From: Flavobacteriia bacterium
GTDB lineage: Bacteria > Bacteroidota > Bacteroidia > Flavobacteriales > Weeksellaceae
Reading direction: 5' to 3'
NCBI GenBank assembly: GCA_015999765.1
Contig: JAECQR010000013.1
Span: forward strand, 1-52,684
DNA: 52,684 nt
Under the pieces are notes generated by a model. That model did no database searches and was not told the origin of the DNA. It was given only the letters and a program-made list of their open reading frames with translations. Positions 1 to 7,935 of this stretch are shown piece by piece. The position numbers were made by a program, and so were the translations under genes. Numbering within the stretch: the first letter of the stretch is position 1; each line of letters starts with the position of its first letter.

Positions 1-70
1 CTCGCTTTTTTTCGGCGGCGGCTTCGCCGCCGCCGAAAAAAGAGCTCAAACACGCCGCTCCATCAGGGCT
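1..70 (-). repeat. Hairpin-bearing intergenic repeat, copy 1
   Basis: Read on the minus strand, about 30 bases (39-69) share the consensus GCCCyGATGGArCGGC followed by rTGTTTGAGCwCTTT with the last bases of the window (52637-52668). In this copy the core runs into a perfect 16-bp stem: 7-22 pairs with 26-41 around a TTC loop, GC-rich inside and A/T-rich at the base. The element is cut by the window edge. The hairpin could also act as a bidirectional terminator. Seen directly: the shared core and the hairpin. Inferred: that it belongs to a dispersed family. Confidence 0.6.
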
Positions 71-137
71 ATTTACTACCTTTTTTTAATGAAATCAGGC
101 AAAAAAAAACACAGTTTTCATTTCCAAAAAAAAAGCA

Positions 138-145
138 TAATTTTG
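138..145 (+). promoter_or_regulatory. guaB promoter -7 box
   Basis: TAATTTTG fits the Bacteroidota -7 consensus TAnnTTTG. The expected start of transcription lies about 5 nt further on, leaving a leader of only about 9 nt before the guaB ATG. The -33 element (TTTTC near 115) is weak. Confidence 0.6.
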
Positions 146-158
146 CAAGAAAGTAAAG

Positions 159-1619
159 ATGTCTATTCACAACAAAATCGTAGAAACTGCCATCACTTTC
201 GATGACGTGCTTCTCATCCCTTCTTATTCTGAAGTTTTACCTAATCAGGTTTCCCTCAAATCACGACTTTCCGATAGAATTACGCTTAATGCGCCCATCG
301 TTTCCGCTGCAATGGATACTGTTACAGAAGGCGAAATGGCGATTGCAATGGCAAGAGTTGGCGGAATTGGATTCATTCACAAAAATATGCCGATTGCCGA
401 ACAGGCCGTTCAGGTGTACCGTGTAAAACGTTCCGAAAACGGAATGATTTCCGATCCGGTGACTTTATCAAAAGACCACACTTTGGCCCAGGCTAAAGAA
501 ATGATGGCTAACTTCAAAATTTCCGGTTTACCTGTTGTAGATGCGGATAATAAACTCATTGGAATCATCACCAACCGCGACGTAAAATATCAGGAAAACC
601 TGAATGCGAAGGTGGAAGAGCTGATGACGAAAGACAAACTCATCACTTCCGATAAAGATACTAATCTGGAACAGGCGAAAGCGATTTTATTGAAAAACCG
701 GGTAGAGAAACTACCTATTGTGGACAAAGAATTTAAACTCGTAGGTTTAATTACCATTAAGGATATCGATAATCAGCTTGAATATCCTAACGCCAATAAA
801 GACAAAAACGGAAGATTAATCGTAGGCGCCGGAGTTGGCGTTGGCGAGGACACGATGGACCGTGTTTCTGCACTGGTAAAAGCCGGAGTTGATATTATCG
901 CAGTAGATTCAGCACACGGACATTCAAAAGGTGTTCTGGATAAAATCAGGGAAATCCGCAAAAGCTTTCCCGATTTAGATATTGTTGGCGGAAATATTGT
1001 CACCGCAGATGCCGCAAAAGATTTAATTAAAGCCGGTGCAAACATTCTGAAAGTAGGTGTTGGTCCAGGTTCTATCTGTACCACCAGAGTGGTCGCCGGT
1101 GTTGGTGTCCCTCAGCTTTCGGCGATCTATAATGTTTTCGAATATGCGAAAACTAAAAATGTTGCTGTAATTGCTGATGGCGGAATCAAACTTTCCGGAG
1201 ATATTGTAAAAGCACTTGCTTCCGGCGCGAATGCCGTAATGCTGGGTTCTCTCCTTGCCGGAACTGACGAAGCACCGGGCGAAGAAATTATTTTCCAGGG
1301 TAGAAAATTCAAAGCATATCAGGGAATGGGATCGCTTTCTGCCATGAGACGTGGCGGAAAAGAAAGGTATTTTCAGAGTGAAGCAAAGAAATTTGTTCCT
1401 GAAGGAATTGAAGGCCGTGTTCCGCACAAAGGAAAGTTAGAAGAAGTGGTTTTCCAGCTAACCGGCGGAATCCGTGCCGGAATGGGTTACTGTGGAACAA
1501 AAGACATAGACACCTTACAGAAAGACGGTAAAATGGTGATGATTACCGGAAGCGGTTTAAAAGAATCTCATCCTCATGATGTAATTATTACACAGGAAGC
1601 TCCGAATTATTCATTATAA
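159..1619 (+). CDS. guaB: Inosine-5'-monophosphate dehydrogenase
   Basis: Oxidises IMP to XMP with NAD+, the committing step of GMP synthesis in the cytoplasm. At 486 residues it has the usual full length. The (beta/alpha)8 barrel is interrupted by a pair of CBS domains at roughly residues 95-205. The catalytic loop GPGSICTTR places the nucleophile at Cys307, and the phosphate-binding DGGI and GSLLAG segments and the flap region near residue 400 are present. The ATG at 159 starts a standard N-terminus (ITFDDVLL) and lies just behind a TAnnTTTG box. It stands alone and ends at a strong hairpin terminator shared with the convergent gene. Confidence 0.97.
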   Translation: MSIHNKIVETAITFDDVLLIPSYSEVLPNQVSLKSRLSDRITLNAPIVSAAMDTVTEGEMAIAMARVGGIGFIHKNMPIAEQAVQVYRVKRSENGMISDPVTLSKDHTLAQAKEMMANFKISGLPVVDADNKLIGIITNRDVKYQENLNAKVEELMTKDKLITSDKDTNLEQAKAILLKNRVEKLPIVDKEFKLVGLITIKDIDNQLEYPNANKDKNGRLIVGAGVGVGEDTMDRVSALVKAGVDIIAVDSAHGHSKGVLDKIREIRKSFPDLDIVGGNIVTADAAKDLIKAGANILKVGVGPGSICTTRVVAGVGVPQLSAIYNVFEYAKTKNVAVIADGGIKLSGDIVKALASGANAVMLGSLLAGTDEAPGEEIIFQGRKFKAYQGMGSLSAMRRGGKERYFQSEAKKFVPEGIEGRVPHKGKLEEVVFQLTGGIRAGMGYCGTKDIDTLQKDGKMVMITGSGLKESHPHDVIITQEAPNYSL

Positions 1620-1637
1620 AATCAATTCATTTAAAAT

Positions 1638-1671
1638 AAAAAAAGGCTGCAGAAAACTGCAGCCCTTTTTG
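1638..1671. terminator. Bidirectional terminator guaB / T9SS protein
   Basis: GGCTGCAG (1645-1652), loop AAAA, CTGCAGCC (1657-1664), with A-run before and T-run after. It serves the two convergent genes. Confidence 0.85.
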
Positions 1672-1688
1672 TTTCAAAAACTAATTAA

Positions 1689-2591
1689 TTATTTTTTGAT
1701 AACTTTTTTGCTTTCAGTAGATCCGTCAGCATAATTAATCTTTACCACATAAGAACCTTTTGCAAGATTTTCAATGTTAAATGTAGTTTCAGAAGACTTC
1801 TTAGCTACTTTGCCTGAAAGATCAAATAATGTAACATCCACAATCTTTTTAGCAGATTTAATATTGATTACATCTGTCGCAGGGTTAGGATAAACAGAAA
1901 CAACAGATTTAACAGAAGCATCAGAAACCGCTAATAATGTTTCAACAGCACTTATTTTAAGGTTGTCGAATCCGGAATTATTGGTACCGCTTGCTACGAA
2001 ATCAACTTCTGTAGGAAACCAACCAGACATTTTTTCGTAAGGGCCATAGGTAACGTCATTAATAGTTACAGTCATTTCACCAGTACCCATTACATCGTAA
2101 GTAAATTTAACTTTGTACCAGGTATTTGCTGTAACTGCTAAAGGCAACTCGATCCCACTTTCATCATTGTCGAAATCATCCTGGTCAGCCAAAAACACAC
2201 CGTTGGTAGGACTCATATAGAGATCAGCAATTACATAATAATCGGAGTCTACATCATAAAACTGAACTTCTGCAGATGTACTTCCTGTGTACATATCAAA
2301 TTCTGCTACAAAAATGCCATTCGATGATATTCTTGTGGACCATTTAGTATCATGGAAAATAAAAATACCATCAGCATTAGCAGCTGTACTTGCGAACTGA
2401 AAAGATTTTCCGTGATCAGCATCAATATTAGCAACTTTTGCCATTGCATTACTACCACCAAACCTTTCCCATCCACCCTGTGTACCCAGATTCCCGGTAG
2501 TGTATGAATTAAAATTGTCGCTCCATAAGTTTTGCGAAAATGCGCTTACTGCAAAACCTACAGTCAAAGCAATAGATAAAAATCTCTTCAT
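1689..2591 (-). CDS. Secreted protein with T9SS type A sorting domain
   Basis: A 300-residue exported protein. Residues 1-20 are a Sec signal peptide ending in AFSQN. The middle part (about 21-215) begins LWSDNFNSY and is rich in aromatic and acidic residues, resembling a concanavalin/LamG-like beta-sandwich; I cannot name its ligand. The last 75 residues carry the T9SS sorting signature: VYPNPATD, an LFDLSGK turn and a terminal KKVIKK. The protein is therefore expected to cross the outer membrane by T9SS and be attached to the surface or released. It is monocistronic. Family (adhesin or carbohydrate-binding protein) is inference only. Confidence 0.85.
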   Translation of the reverse strand: MKRFLSIALTVGFAVSAFSQNLWSDNFNSYTTGNLGTQGGWERFGGSNAMAKVANIDADHGKSFQFASTAANADGIFIFHDTKWSTRISSNGIFVAEFDMYTGSTSAEVQFYDVDSDYYVIADLYMSPTNGVFLADQDDFDNDESGIELPLAVTANTWYKVKFTYDVMGTGEMTVTINDVTYGPYEKMSGWFPTEVDFVASGTNNSGFDNLKISAVETLLAVSDASVKSVVSVYPNPATDVINIKSAKKIVDVTLFDLSGKVAKKSSETTFNIENLAKGSYVVKINYADGSTESKKVIKK

Positions 2592-2738
2592 TGTATATAA
2601 ATATTTTAAATTGGGCGCTAAAATATGCTTTAATACTCGGTTTTACAAAAAATCCTTATCGTTAGGGTGATTTTTATATTAAATTCCCGAAAATTATGAA
2701 CATATAGCATTTTTATCTGATCTTGACCGGATCACATA

Positions 2739-2767
2739 TTGTTGTATTTAATTAATAGTTAGTTTTG
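2739..2767 (+). promoter_or_regulatory. Promoter of 2789 gene
   Basis: TTG (2739-2741), an 18-nt spacer and TAGTTTTG (2760-2767): a near-canonical Bacteroidota promoter. The start codon follows about 20 nt downstream. Confidence 0.7.
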
Positions 2768-2788
2768 CATGTAAAATGACATAGATCT

Positions 2789-3232
2789 ATGAAAAACGTT
2801 TGCATAACTGCGCTCCTTTTTTTCTTTATTCAGTGCGATGTTTTACCATCGAACTTTCCGGTTTACCAGCCCGGCGCCCCGACTGCGGCAATTCCGAATG
2901 AAAATAAAGAGTTTGCCGATTTGATGGAAAAAGACCAGGTCAACAAAAAGCAGAAAACCGCAGAGGTCCTCACCTATCTCCTGAACGATCCGGAGCCGGA
3001 TGATCCTTATACTGCAACAGTTATAGAGAATACTTCGAACTGTAACATTATTGTAAGGCTGGTGGCAGTAAACGGAAGTCAGATTTACAATCTCCCAGTT
3101 CCCCGAAACGGTAAAAATCACTTTAAAATTTCTAAAGGAAGTTATACGGTGAAATCAAATGTTTGTGAAGCTAAATATTATTCTCAGAAATATATCTACG
3201 AACCGCTAATTTTGAAACTTTCAGACCGTTAA
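2789..3232 (+). CDS. Small exported protein of a three-member paralogous family
   Basis: A 147-residue protein with a signal peptide or lipoprotein leader (FFFIQC, Cys17). The C-terminal half (from about residue 75) matches the C-termini of the genes at 23588-24220 and 24985-25767: a TSNCNIIVRL-type strand, a YNLPVPRNGKN turn, a KGSYTV strand and a second Cys before EAKYYSQK. The two conserved cysteines may form a disulfide in a small beta-sandwich. The preceding KTAEVLTYLLNDPEPDD stretch corresponds to TVKILNSLFDND in the paralogues. I recall the domain as DUF6759, not verifiable here. This copy lacks the N-terminal helical part of the other two. Function unknown. Confidence 0.75.
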   Translation: MKNVCITALLFFFIQCDVLPSNFPVYQPGAPTAAIPNENKEFADLMEKDQVNKKQKTAEVLTYLLNDPEPDDPYTATVIENTSNCNIIVRLVAVNGSQIYNLPVPRNGKNHFKISKGSYTVKSNVCEAKYYSQKYIYEPLILKLSDR

Positions 3233-3251
3233 ACTTTAGGGAAATTTAAAC

Positions 3252-3284
3252 AAAAAAAAGGCTGCTATTCCGCAGCCTTTTTTT
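3252..3284. terminator. Bidirectional terminator
   Basis: GGCTGC (3260-3265), loop TATTCC, GCAGCC (3272-3277) flanked by A- and T-runs, between two convergent genes. Confidence 0.85.
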
Positions 3285-3299
3285 CTTGTGCAGGCAACA

Positions 3300-3992
3300 C
3301 TATTTCTTAATAAACTTAAATTCCGAGGAAGTACCGTTCTCAAAAATTACTTTTAAGACATACATGCCCGGTGAAAGTCTGCTTACATTGATTTTGTCCG
3401 TATAACTTTCTGCACTGATGAACTGTCCGTTCGCACTAAAAATCTGAAGCGTTTTACCGTTATCAACTCCTGAAAAACTGATATAGTCTGAGACCGGGTT
3501 CGGGAATATCTGTATTTTCCCTTTACTGGAATTGCTGACAGCAAGTGTTGTCGTATGCACATCACCGGTCATCGTAGAATTATCTGCAGTAAGATTTCCA
3601 CCGCATGCATTTTCAGTAACCTCAATATTCTCAACCCATGTTCCAACATTATTGCTTGGTGGATTCAGTGCGCTGCTGTTTCCTGTGGAATTATAATATA
3701 TCAGGTAAGGATCTATAAAATCTCCGTTCCCTGGATCTGCTAAAAACTCCCATCTCGTAAGCGTGTTATTCCACTGGATTTTAAATTCGCAGGTACCCAA
3801 ACCTCCGCAAGGCTGCTCGCCATCCACAGGATTGGTGATATATATATTCTTATTCTGGCCGTCGACTCCCGTTCTGAAGAAAGTAAAATTCTGGTCTTCA
3901 AAAAGGTTGTGGCATCCGTTGAAGGAAATGGTGTTCTGGGCGAAAACCAAATTTCCAAAAACGAGGATCAAAGGAATAAATTTATTTCTCAT
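3300..3992 (-). CDS. Secreted protein with T9SS type A sorting domain
   Basis: I start this gene at the ATG at 3992 because the signal peptide MRNKFIPLILVFGNLVFAQ begins there; a longer reading frame to 4082 only overlaps the upstream gene. The 230-residue product has a central domain with several cysteines (GCHN, QPCGGLGTC, ACGG) and a beta-rich, Asn-rich composition. It ends in a T9SS sorting domain (IFPNPVSDYISF, LQIFSANGQ, GMYVLK, FKFIKK). The ATG lies 4 nt after the stop of the upstream tail-collar gene, so it is the last gene of a three-gene operon. The role is unknown; it may be surface-displayed together with the collar proteins. Confidence 0.85.
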   Translation of the reverse strand: MRNKFIPLILVFGNLVFAQNTISFNGCHNLFEDQNFTFFRTGVDGQNKNIYITNPVDGEQPCGGLGTCEFKIQWNNTLTRWEFLADPGNGDFIDPYLIYYNSTGNSSALNPPSNNVGTWVENIEVTENACGGNLTADNSTMTGDVHTTTLAVSNSSKGKIQIFPNPVSDYISFSGVDNGKTLQIFSANGQFISAESYTDKINVSRLSPGMYVLKVIFENGTSSEFKFIKK

Positions 3993-3996
3993 AATA

Positions 3997-4578
3997 TTAG
4001 TTTCTTGATGGATAAATTCCCGTGAGAGAAATGATACACTTAAGAACAAGATAAGGCTGTCTGTTTTCGTGTGCCTGGCCACCTCCCGAAGGATTGATCA
4101 TGAGTGGAGACATTTGCGTATTCGCGGCAGCATTTGAATATTCTTTATCCAGAGCTTTGGTATTGGCAGGTAAGGAGGCCGTAGGTAAATTCTGGTTTCC
4201 TTCCGCAGTTACTGCATTCACCTGGTGGTTATGCGCCGGCATTTCATTAATGGTTAAGACATGCCTTTCTTCTCCACCGGTTTCTCCCATGGTATAAGGT
4301 GATAGCCCCGGACCGTTGCCATCACCGATCAGAACGCGTCCCCGCATATCCGGTAAAGCGAAGGTAGTTTGTCCGTTTCCGCCATACTGAGTTCCTAGCA
4401 AGGAAAACAGTGCCGTATTCTGTTGGATTGGTAATAACTGTCCATTACATTCGGCCCAGTTTTTTGGAGCAAAATTATAAGGCACAAAAGCAATCTGGCC
4501 GAGGAAAGGTTCTGCGGCCTGAGCTTTTAAATTGGTTACTGATAAAAAAAGGACTGCGGCTAAAATAATTTTTTTCAT
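3997..4578 (-). CDS. Secreted phage-tail-collar domain protein (copy 2)
   Basis: The start is set at the ATG at 4578, giving the signal peptide MKKIILAAVLFLSVTNLKAQA and a 193-residue product exactly as long as the upstream paralogue. The mature part follows the tail-collar (Microcystin-dependent/MdpB-like) pattern: FLGQIAFVPYNFAPKNWAEC, LLPIQQNTALFSLLGTQYGG, TFALPDMRGRV, a GETGGEERHVLTINEMPAHNH segment and the closing QPYLVLKCIISLTGIYP. In phages this fold is found in receptor-binding tail fibres. Here the leader peptide and the T9SS neighbour argue for a cell-surface or secreted protein of the bacterium, not a prophage gene. Confidence 0.85.
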   Translation of the reverse strand: MKKIILAAVLFLSVTNLKAQAAEPFLGQIAFVPYNFAPKNWAECNGQLLPIQQNTALFSLLGTQYGGNGQTTFALPDMRGRVLIGDGNGPGLSPYTMGETGGEERHVLTINEMPAHNHQVNAVTAEGNQNLPTASLPANTKALDKEYSNAAANTQMSPLMINPSGGGQAHENRQPYLVLKCIISLTGIYPSRN

Positions 4579-4585
4579 GGTAATA

Positions 4586-5167
4586 TTAGTTTTGTTGAGG
4601 ATACATTCCGTAAAGCGCGATAACACATTTCAGCGTTACAAACGGTTGGATATTATTGTGGGCCTGGCCGGAACCTGCAGGTGAAATCATTCCTGGAGCC
4701 ATCGTCGTATTCGGAGCCAGACTTGAATAGTCCTTATCCAGTACACCTGCATCTGCAGGAAGAAATGCCGCGGGTGTTTCTTTTGTTCCCGCTGTATTTA
4801 CAGCATTTACGATATGGCCGTGTGAAGGCAGCTGTGTGGTTATTACCGTAGCGTTTTCAACACCACCTATTTGTCCAAGAGTCATCGTGCTGAAACCCGG
4901 TCCGGTTCCGTCATCCACCACGACTCTTCCGCGGGCATCCGGCAACCCAAAAGTCGTCACACCATCTCCGCCATAAGTAGTTCCTATTAAAGAGTAGAGA
5001 GCTTCATACTCGGCTATCGGCATCATAGCACCGTCACAATCGTGCCATCCCACTGGAGAAAAATTATAGGGAACAATCATAATCTGTCCTATGAAATTTT
5101 CCTGCGCAGCCAATTTCAGACTTCCTGAAAGCAGACCGAGTAATAATAAAAGGTTGAGTTTTCTCAT
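4586..5167 (-). CDS. Secreted phage-tail-collar domain protein (copy 1)
   Basis: First gene of the operon, 193 residues, signal peptide [22 protein letters not shown]. It is aligned along its full length with the next gene: FIGQIMIVPYNFSPVGWHDC, ALYSLIGTTYGGDGVTTFGLPDARGRV, GQIGGVENATVITTQLPSHGH and a closing FVTLKCVIALYGMYPQ. Clear divergence between the two copies indicates an old duplication. Seven bases separate its stop from the next ATG. No convincing TAnnTTTG box was found upstream; the 5168-5451 spacer contains a 7-bp-arm palindrome (5236-5251). Ligand unknown. Confidence 0.85.
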   Translation of the reverse strand: MRKLNLLLLLGLLSGSLKLAAQENFIGQIMIVPYNFSPVGWHDCDGAMMPIAEYEALYSLIGTTYGGDGVTTFGLPDARGRVVVDDGTGPGFSTMTLGQIGGVENATVITTQLPSHGHIVNAVNTAGTKETPAAFLPADAGVLDKDYSSLAPNTTMAPGMISPAGSGQAHNNIQPFVTLKCVIALYGMYPQQN

Positions 5168-5235
5168 AAATTAATTAAGTTATTAATAAATATTCCTGTT
5201 TTTCTGCACTTTACATTTTAATCAAAAAAAAGCTC

Positions 5236-5251
5236 TTTTAATTGATTAAAA
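5236..5251. other. A/T-rich palindrome in divergent spacer
   Basis: TTTTAAT-TG-ATTAAAA, two perfect 7-bp arms, between the collar operon and nirK. It could be an operator or chance in A/T-rich DNA. The rest of this 284-base spacer holds only the nirK promoter region. Confidence 0.25.
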
Positions 5252-5363
5252 CACAACGTAAAGATACTACAAATTAATTAAAATTATTATTTAAGGATTA
5301 AAGATTAAATGTATTTCATATTATGGTAACGGTATTGTCTGCAAAAACGAATTTTTAATCAAA

Positions 5364-5377
5364 ATGATATAACTCAT
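5364..5377. promoter_or_regulatory. Candidate Crp/Fnr-type operator upstream of nirK
   Basis: ATGATATAACTCAT contains the inverted arms ATGA-N6-TCAT and lies about 40 bp upstream of the nirK -7 box. The half-site spacing is that of Crp/Fnr-family dimers, which commonly control denitrification genes. A single short palindrome is weak evidence. Confidence 0.3.
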
Positions 5378-5410
5378 ACCAGAAAATTTCCGAAGATTGT
5401 TTAATTAGGA

Positions 5411-5418
5411 TACTTTTG
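5411..5418 (+). promoter_or_regulatory. nirK operon promoter -7 box
   Basis: TACTTTTG matches TAnnTTTG, with a weak TTTC at 5387-5390, 20 nt upstream. The leader to the nirK ATG is about 30 nt. Confidence 0.6.
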
Positions 5419-5451
5419 TCCTATTAAAATAGATTAAAAAAAACATCATAT

Positions 5452-6486
5452 ATGAAACCGATTATCACAAGCTTTGTTCTCGCCCTTCTGGCCCTTCAGG
5501 CATGCAAACAGAATCCGACAGAATCTTCTGCAACTTCAACCGAAAACGCAATGGAGATTAAAGTCATCGGCGAAACAGAAACCCAGCAGAAACTTAATCC
5601 GCCGATGCTTCCGGGCGCAATTGGAGACCGGGCAGCGAAAAAAGTCATTGTACATCTGGAGGCTACCGAAGAAGAAGGCGAACTTGCCGATGGCGTAACC
5701 TACAAATTCTGGACTTTCAACAGTACCGTTCCGGGAACTTTCATCCGAATCCGCGTTGGCGACGAGGTTGAACTTCATCTTAAAAATGCCAGCAACAGCG
5801 TAATGCCTCATAATATTGACCTTCATGCGGTAAACGGACCCGGTGGAGGTGCTGAAGCGACCAATGTTGCTCCGGGCAAAACCGCGATTTTCAATTTCAA
5901 AGCGCTTAATCCGGGACTTTTTGTTTATCATTGTGCGGCAGCTCCGGTTCCTATGCACATAGCCAACGGGATGTACGGTTTAATTTTAGTGGAACCTGCA
6001 GGCGGATTGCCCAAAGTTGACCGCGAATATTACATCATGCAGAGTGAATTCTATACCAAAGGAAAAACGGACGAAAAAGGTCTTCAGGAGTTCGATCAGG
6101 ACAAAGGTGTTGACGAAAATCCAAGTTATGTGGTTTTCAACGGGAAGAAAAACGCGCTGATGGGCGACAAAATGCTCGAAGCTAAAGTAGGTGAAACCGT
6201 AAGGCTTTATGTCGGAAATGCAGGACCTAACCTTGCATCATCATTCCACGTGATTGGCGAAATTTTCGACAGAGTTTATATTGAAGGCGGCACCAAAATC
6301 AACGAAAACGTTCAAACTACTTTAATTCCAGCAGGTGGAGCGGTAATCGTAGAATTCAAAGTTGAAGAACCGGGAGAATACGTGTTGGTAGACCACTCTA
6401 TTTTCAGAGCGTTCAACAAAGGTGCAATCGGAAAACTGAAAGTAACCGGAGAAAAAAATCCGAAAATTTTCCATAAAGTTCAATAA
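5452..6486 (+). CDS. nirK: Copper-containing nitrite reductase, lipoprotein form
   Basis: Reduces nitrite to nitric oxide in the periplasm. It has two cupredoxin domains. Type 1 copper ligands are visible as His120, Cys161, His169 and Met174 ([18 protein letters not shown]). Type 2 ligands are His125, His160 and His315 (VDHS). The catalytic Asp123 (NIDLH) and the substrate-channel His266 (SSFHVIG) are also present. Residues 1-18 end in a lipobox (LQAC), so the enzyme is probably anchored to a membrane. At 344 residues it has no fused cytochrome c domain, so an external electron donor is required. It leads the operon nirK-nirV-sco. Confidence 0.95.
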   Translation: MKPIITSFVLALLALQACKQNPTESSATSTENAMEIKVIGETETQQKLNPPMLPGAIGDRAAKKVIVHLEATEEEGELADGVTYKFWTFNSTVPGTFIRIRVGDEVELHLKNASNSVMPHNIDLHAVNGPGGGAEATNVAPGKTAIFNFKALNPGLFVYHCAAAPVPMHIANGMYGLILVEPAGGLPKVDREYYIMQSEFYTKGKTDEKGLQEFDQDKGVDENPSYVVFNGKKNALMGDKMLEAKVGETVRLYVGNAGPNLASSFHVIGEIFDRVYIEGGTKINENVQTTLIPAGGAVIVEFKVEEPGEYVLVDHSIFRAFNKGAIGKLKVTGEKNPKIFHKVQ

Positions 6487-6516
6487 GACAAAATTATCAA
6501 TAGAAAAGAAACTGCC

Positions 6517-7353
6517 ATGGCTGCAATTTTTAAAACGATTCTTTACCTCGGCGGTTTCTTTTTTATTTTTCAAAACTGCGGAGAAACGGCTGCCGAAACT
6601 TCAAAAAAAGATTTAATCACCAAAAGCCGGGATGTAAAAATAAATCCGGAGGTGAAGATGGTTATCATTAAAGGCGGAAAATACCAGCCTTTTTATGGCG
6701 GAGACAGTTCCCTGGTTGAAGTGCCGGATTTTTTACTCGACGAAAGACCTGTAACCAACAGTGAATTCCTCGATTTTGTAAAGAAAAATCCCAAATGGAA
6801 ACGCAGCAATGTAAAAGCGATCTTTGCCGACGAAACTTATCTGAGAGACTGGCAGAATGATGAAACTTTACCGAAAAATGCCGATCCGGAAGCGCCCGTA
6901 ACTTTTGTTTCCTGGTTCGCCGCGAAAGCTTATGCAAAAAGTGCAGGCAAACGGCTACCAACAATGGATGAATGGGAATATGTTGCAATGGCCGATGAAG
7001 AAACCGCAAATGCGCGGAACAAACCGGGTTATTCCGCGCATCTCATTAATCTTTATAACGAAAAATTCCGCGAACGTAACAGAGTAAAAGTTTCAAAACC
7101 CAATTACTGGGGCGCTTACAATATGTTTGATTTGGTTTGGGAATGGACGGAAGATTTCAATTCTATCATGACAACAAGTGATTCCAGAACCGGCGAATAC
7201 GATGACAAGGGACTTTTCTGTGCTTCCGCCGCTACAAGCGCCAACGACGTTCTCAATTATGCTTCTTTTATGCGCTACGCTTTCCGTTCGAGTCTGAAAG
7301 CCAACTATACAGTTGAAAACCTGGGCTTCAGATGCGCTAAAAACCTTAAATAA
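6517..7353 (+). CDS. nirV: NirV-like formylglycine-generating-enzyme family protein
   Basis: A 278-residue protein of the FGE-sulfatase (SUMF1) fold, starting 30 nt after nirK. Typical elements are VTNSEFLDFVKKNPKW, PVTFVSWFAAKAYAKSAGKRLPTMDEWEYVA, the VWEWTEDF segment and the closing FMRYAFRSSLKA...LGFRCA. The N-terminus ends in a lipobox (FQNC, Cys21). NirV proteins accompany nirK in many denitrifiers; their exact function is not established, and maturation of NirK has been suggested. The canonical formylglycine-forming Cys arrangement is not obvious here; only the LFCAS and FRCAKN cysteines lie in the C-terminal part. Confidence 0.85.
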   Translation: MAAIFKTILYLGGFFFIFQNCGETAAETSKKDLITKSRDVKINPEVKMVIIKGGKYQPFYGGDSSLVEVPDFLLDERPVTNSEFLDFVKKNPKWKRSNVKAIFADETYLRDWQNDETLPKNADPEAPVTFVSWFAAKAYAKSAGKRLPTMDEWEYVAMADEETANARNKPGYSAHLINLYNEKFRERNRVKVSKPNYWGAYNMFDLVWEWTEDFNSIMTTSDSRTGEYDDKGLFCASAATSANDVLNYASFMRYAFRSSLKANYTVENLGFRCAKNLK

Positions 7354-7354
7354 A

Positions 7355-7933
7355 ATGAAAAATTTAATCATTATCATTTTTTCAGCGTTTACCCTGCTTT
7401 CCTGCAAGGAAAATACGGAACAGGTTACTGCGAAGAAAGAAAACTCCGGCAGTTCCATTTTTCTGCTCGATTCAAAATGGCAGAATCAGGATGGTAAAGA
7501 ACTTCATCTGAAAGATCTGAAAGGCAAAAATCTTGTTGTGGTAATGATTTTCACAAGCTGCAGAACCGCTTGCCCGATCCTGGTAGCCGACATGAAGAAA
7601 GTTCATGCGAAAATTGAGAAAGATAAACTGGATGATACGTCACTCGTTCTTATCTCCATCGACCCAACAAATGATACACCGGAAGTTTTGAAAAAATTTG
7701 CTGCCGAAAGAAATATGGATCAGGCTCCCTGGATGTTCCTCGTAAGCGATGAAGAAGCGACACGCGAATTTGCGAATGTTCTTGCAGTGAAGTACAAAAA
7801 AATTTCACCTATTGAATTTTCGCACTCCAATATCATCAGTGTTTTCGACCGAGACGGTGAACTGGTAAGTCAGGAAGAAGGCTCGGGAATTAATGCCGAA
7901 GCGGTTGCAAAAACCGTAAATCAACTCAATTAA
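7355..7933 (+). CDS. SCO1/SenC family copper chaperone lipoprotein
   Basis: Thioredoxin-fold copper chaperone of 192 residues. The copper ligands Cys69 and Cys73 (FTSCRTACP) and His157 (EFSHSN) are all present. The leader ends in the lipobox LLSC. I start at the ATG at 7355, one base after the nirV stop; the longer frame back to 7313 lies inside nirV and lacks the leader at its start. SCO proteins load the CuA centre of cytochrome oxidase; in this operon the nearest client is NirK. Transcription probably ends at the hairpin at 7963-7990, inside the 3' end of the convergent MFS gene. Confidence 0.92.
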   Translation: MKNLIIIIFSAFTLLSCKENTEQVTAKKENSGSSIFLLDSKWQNQDGKELHLKDLKGKNLVVVMIFTSCRTACPILVADMKKVHAKIEKDKLDDTSLVLISIDPTNDTPEVLKKFAAERNMDQAPWMFLVSDEEATREFANVLAVKYKKISPIEFSHSNIISVFDRDGELVSQEEGSGINAEAVAKTVNQLN

Positions 7934-7935
7934 AT

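Noticed and set aside
773..1427. Reading frames opposite guaB
   Set aside because: They lie entirely within a well-supported gene, lack recognisable motifs and show antisense codon patterns.
3997..5167. Tail-collar genes as part of a prophage
   Set aside because: Both have signal peptides, the neighbours are chromosomal and a T9SS gene shares the operon; no other phage gene is present.
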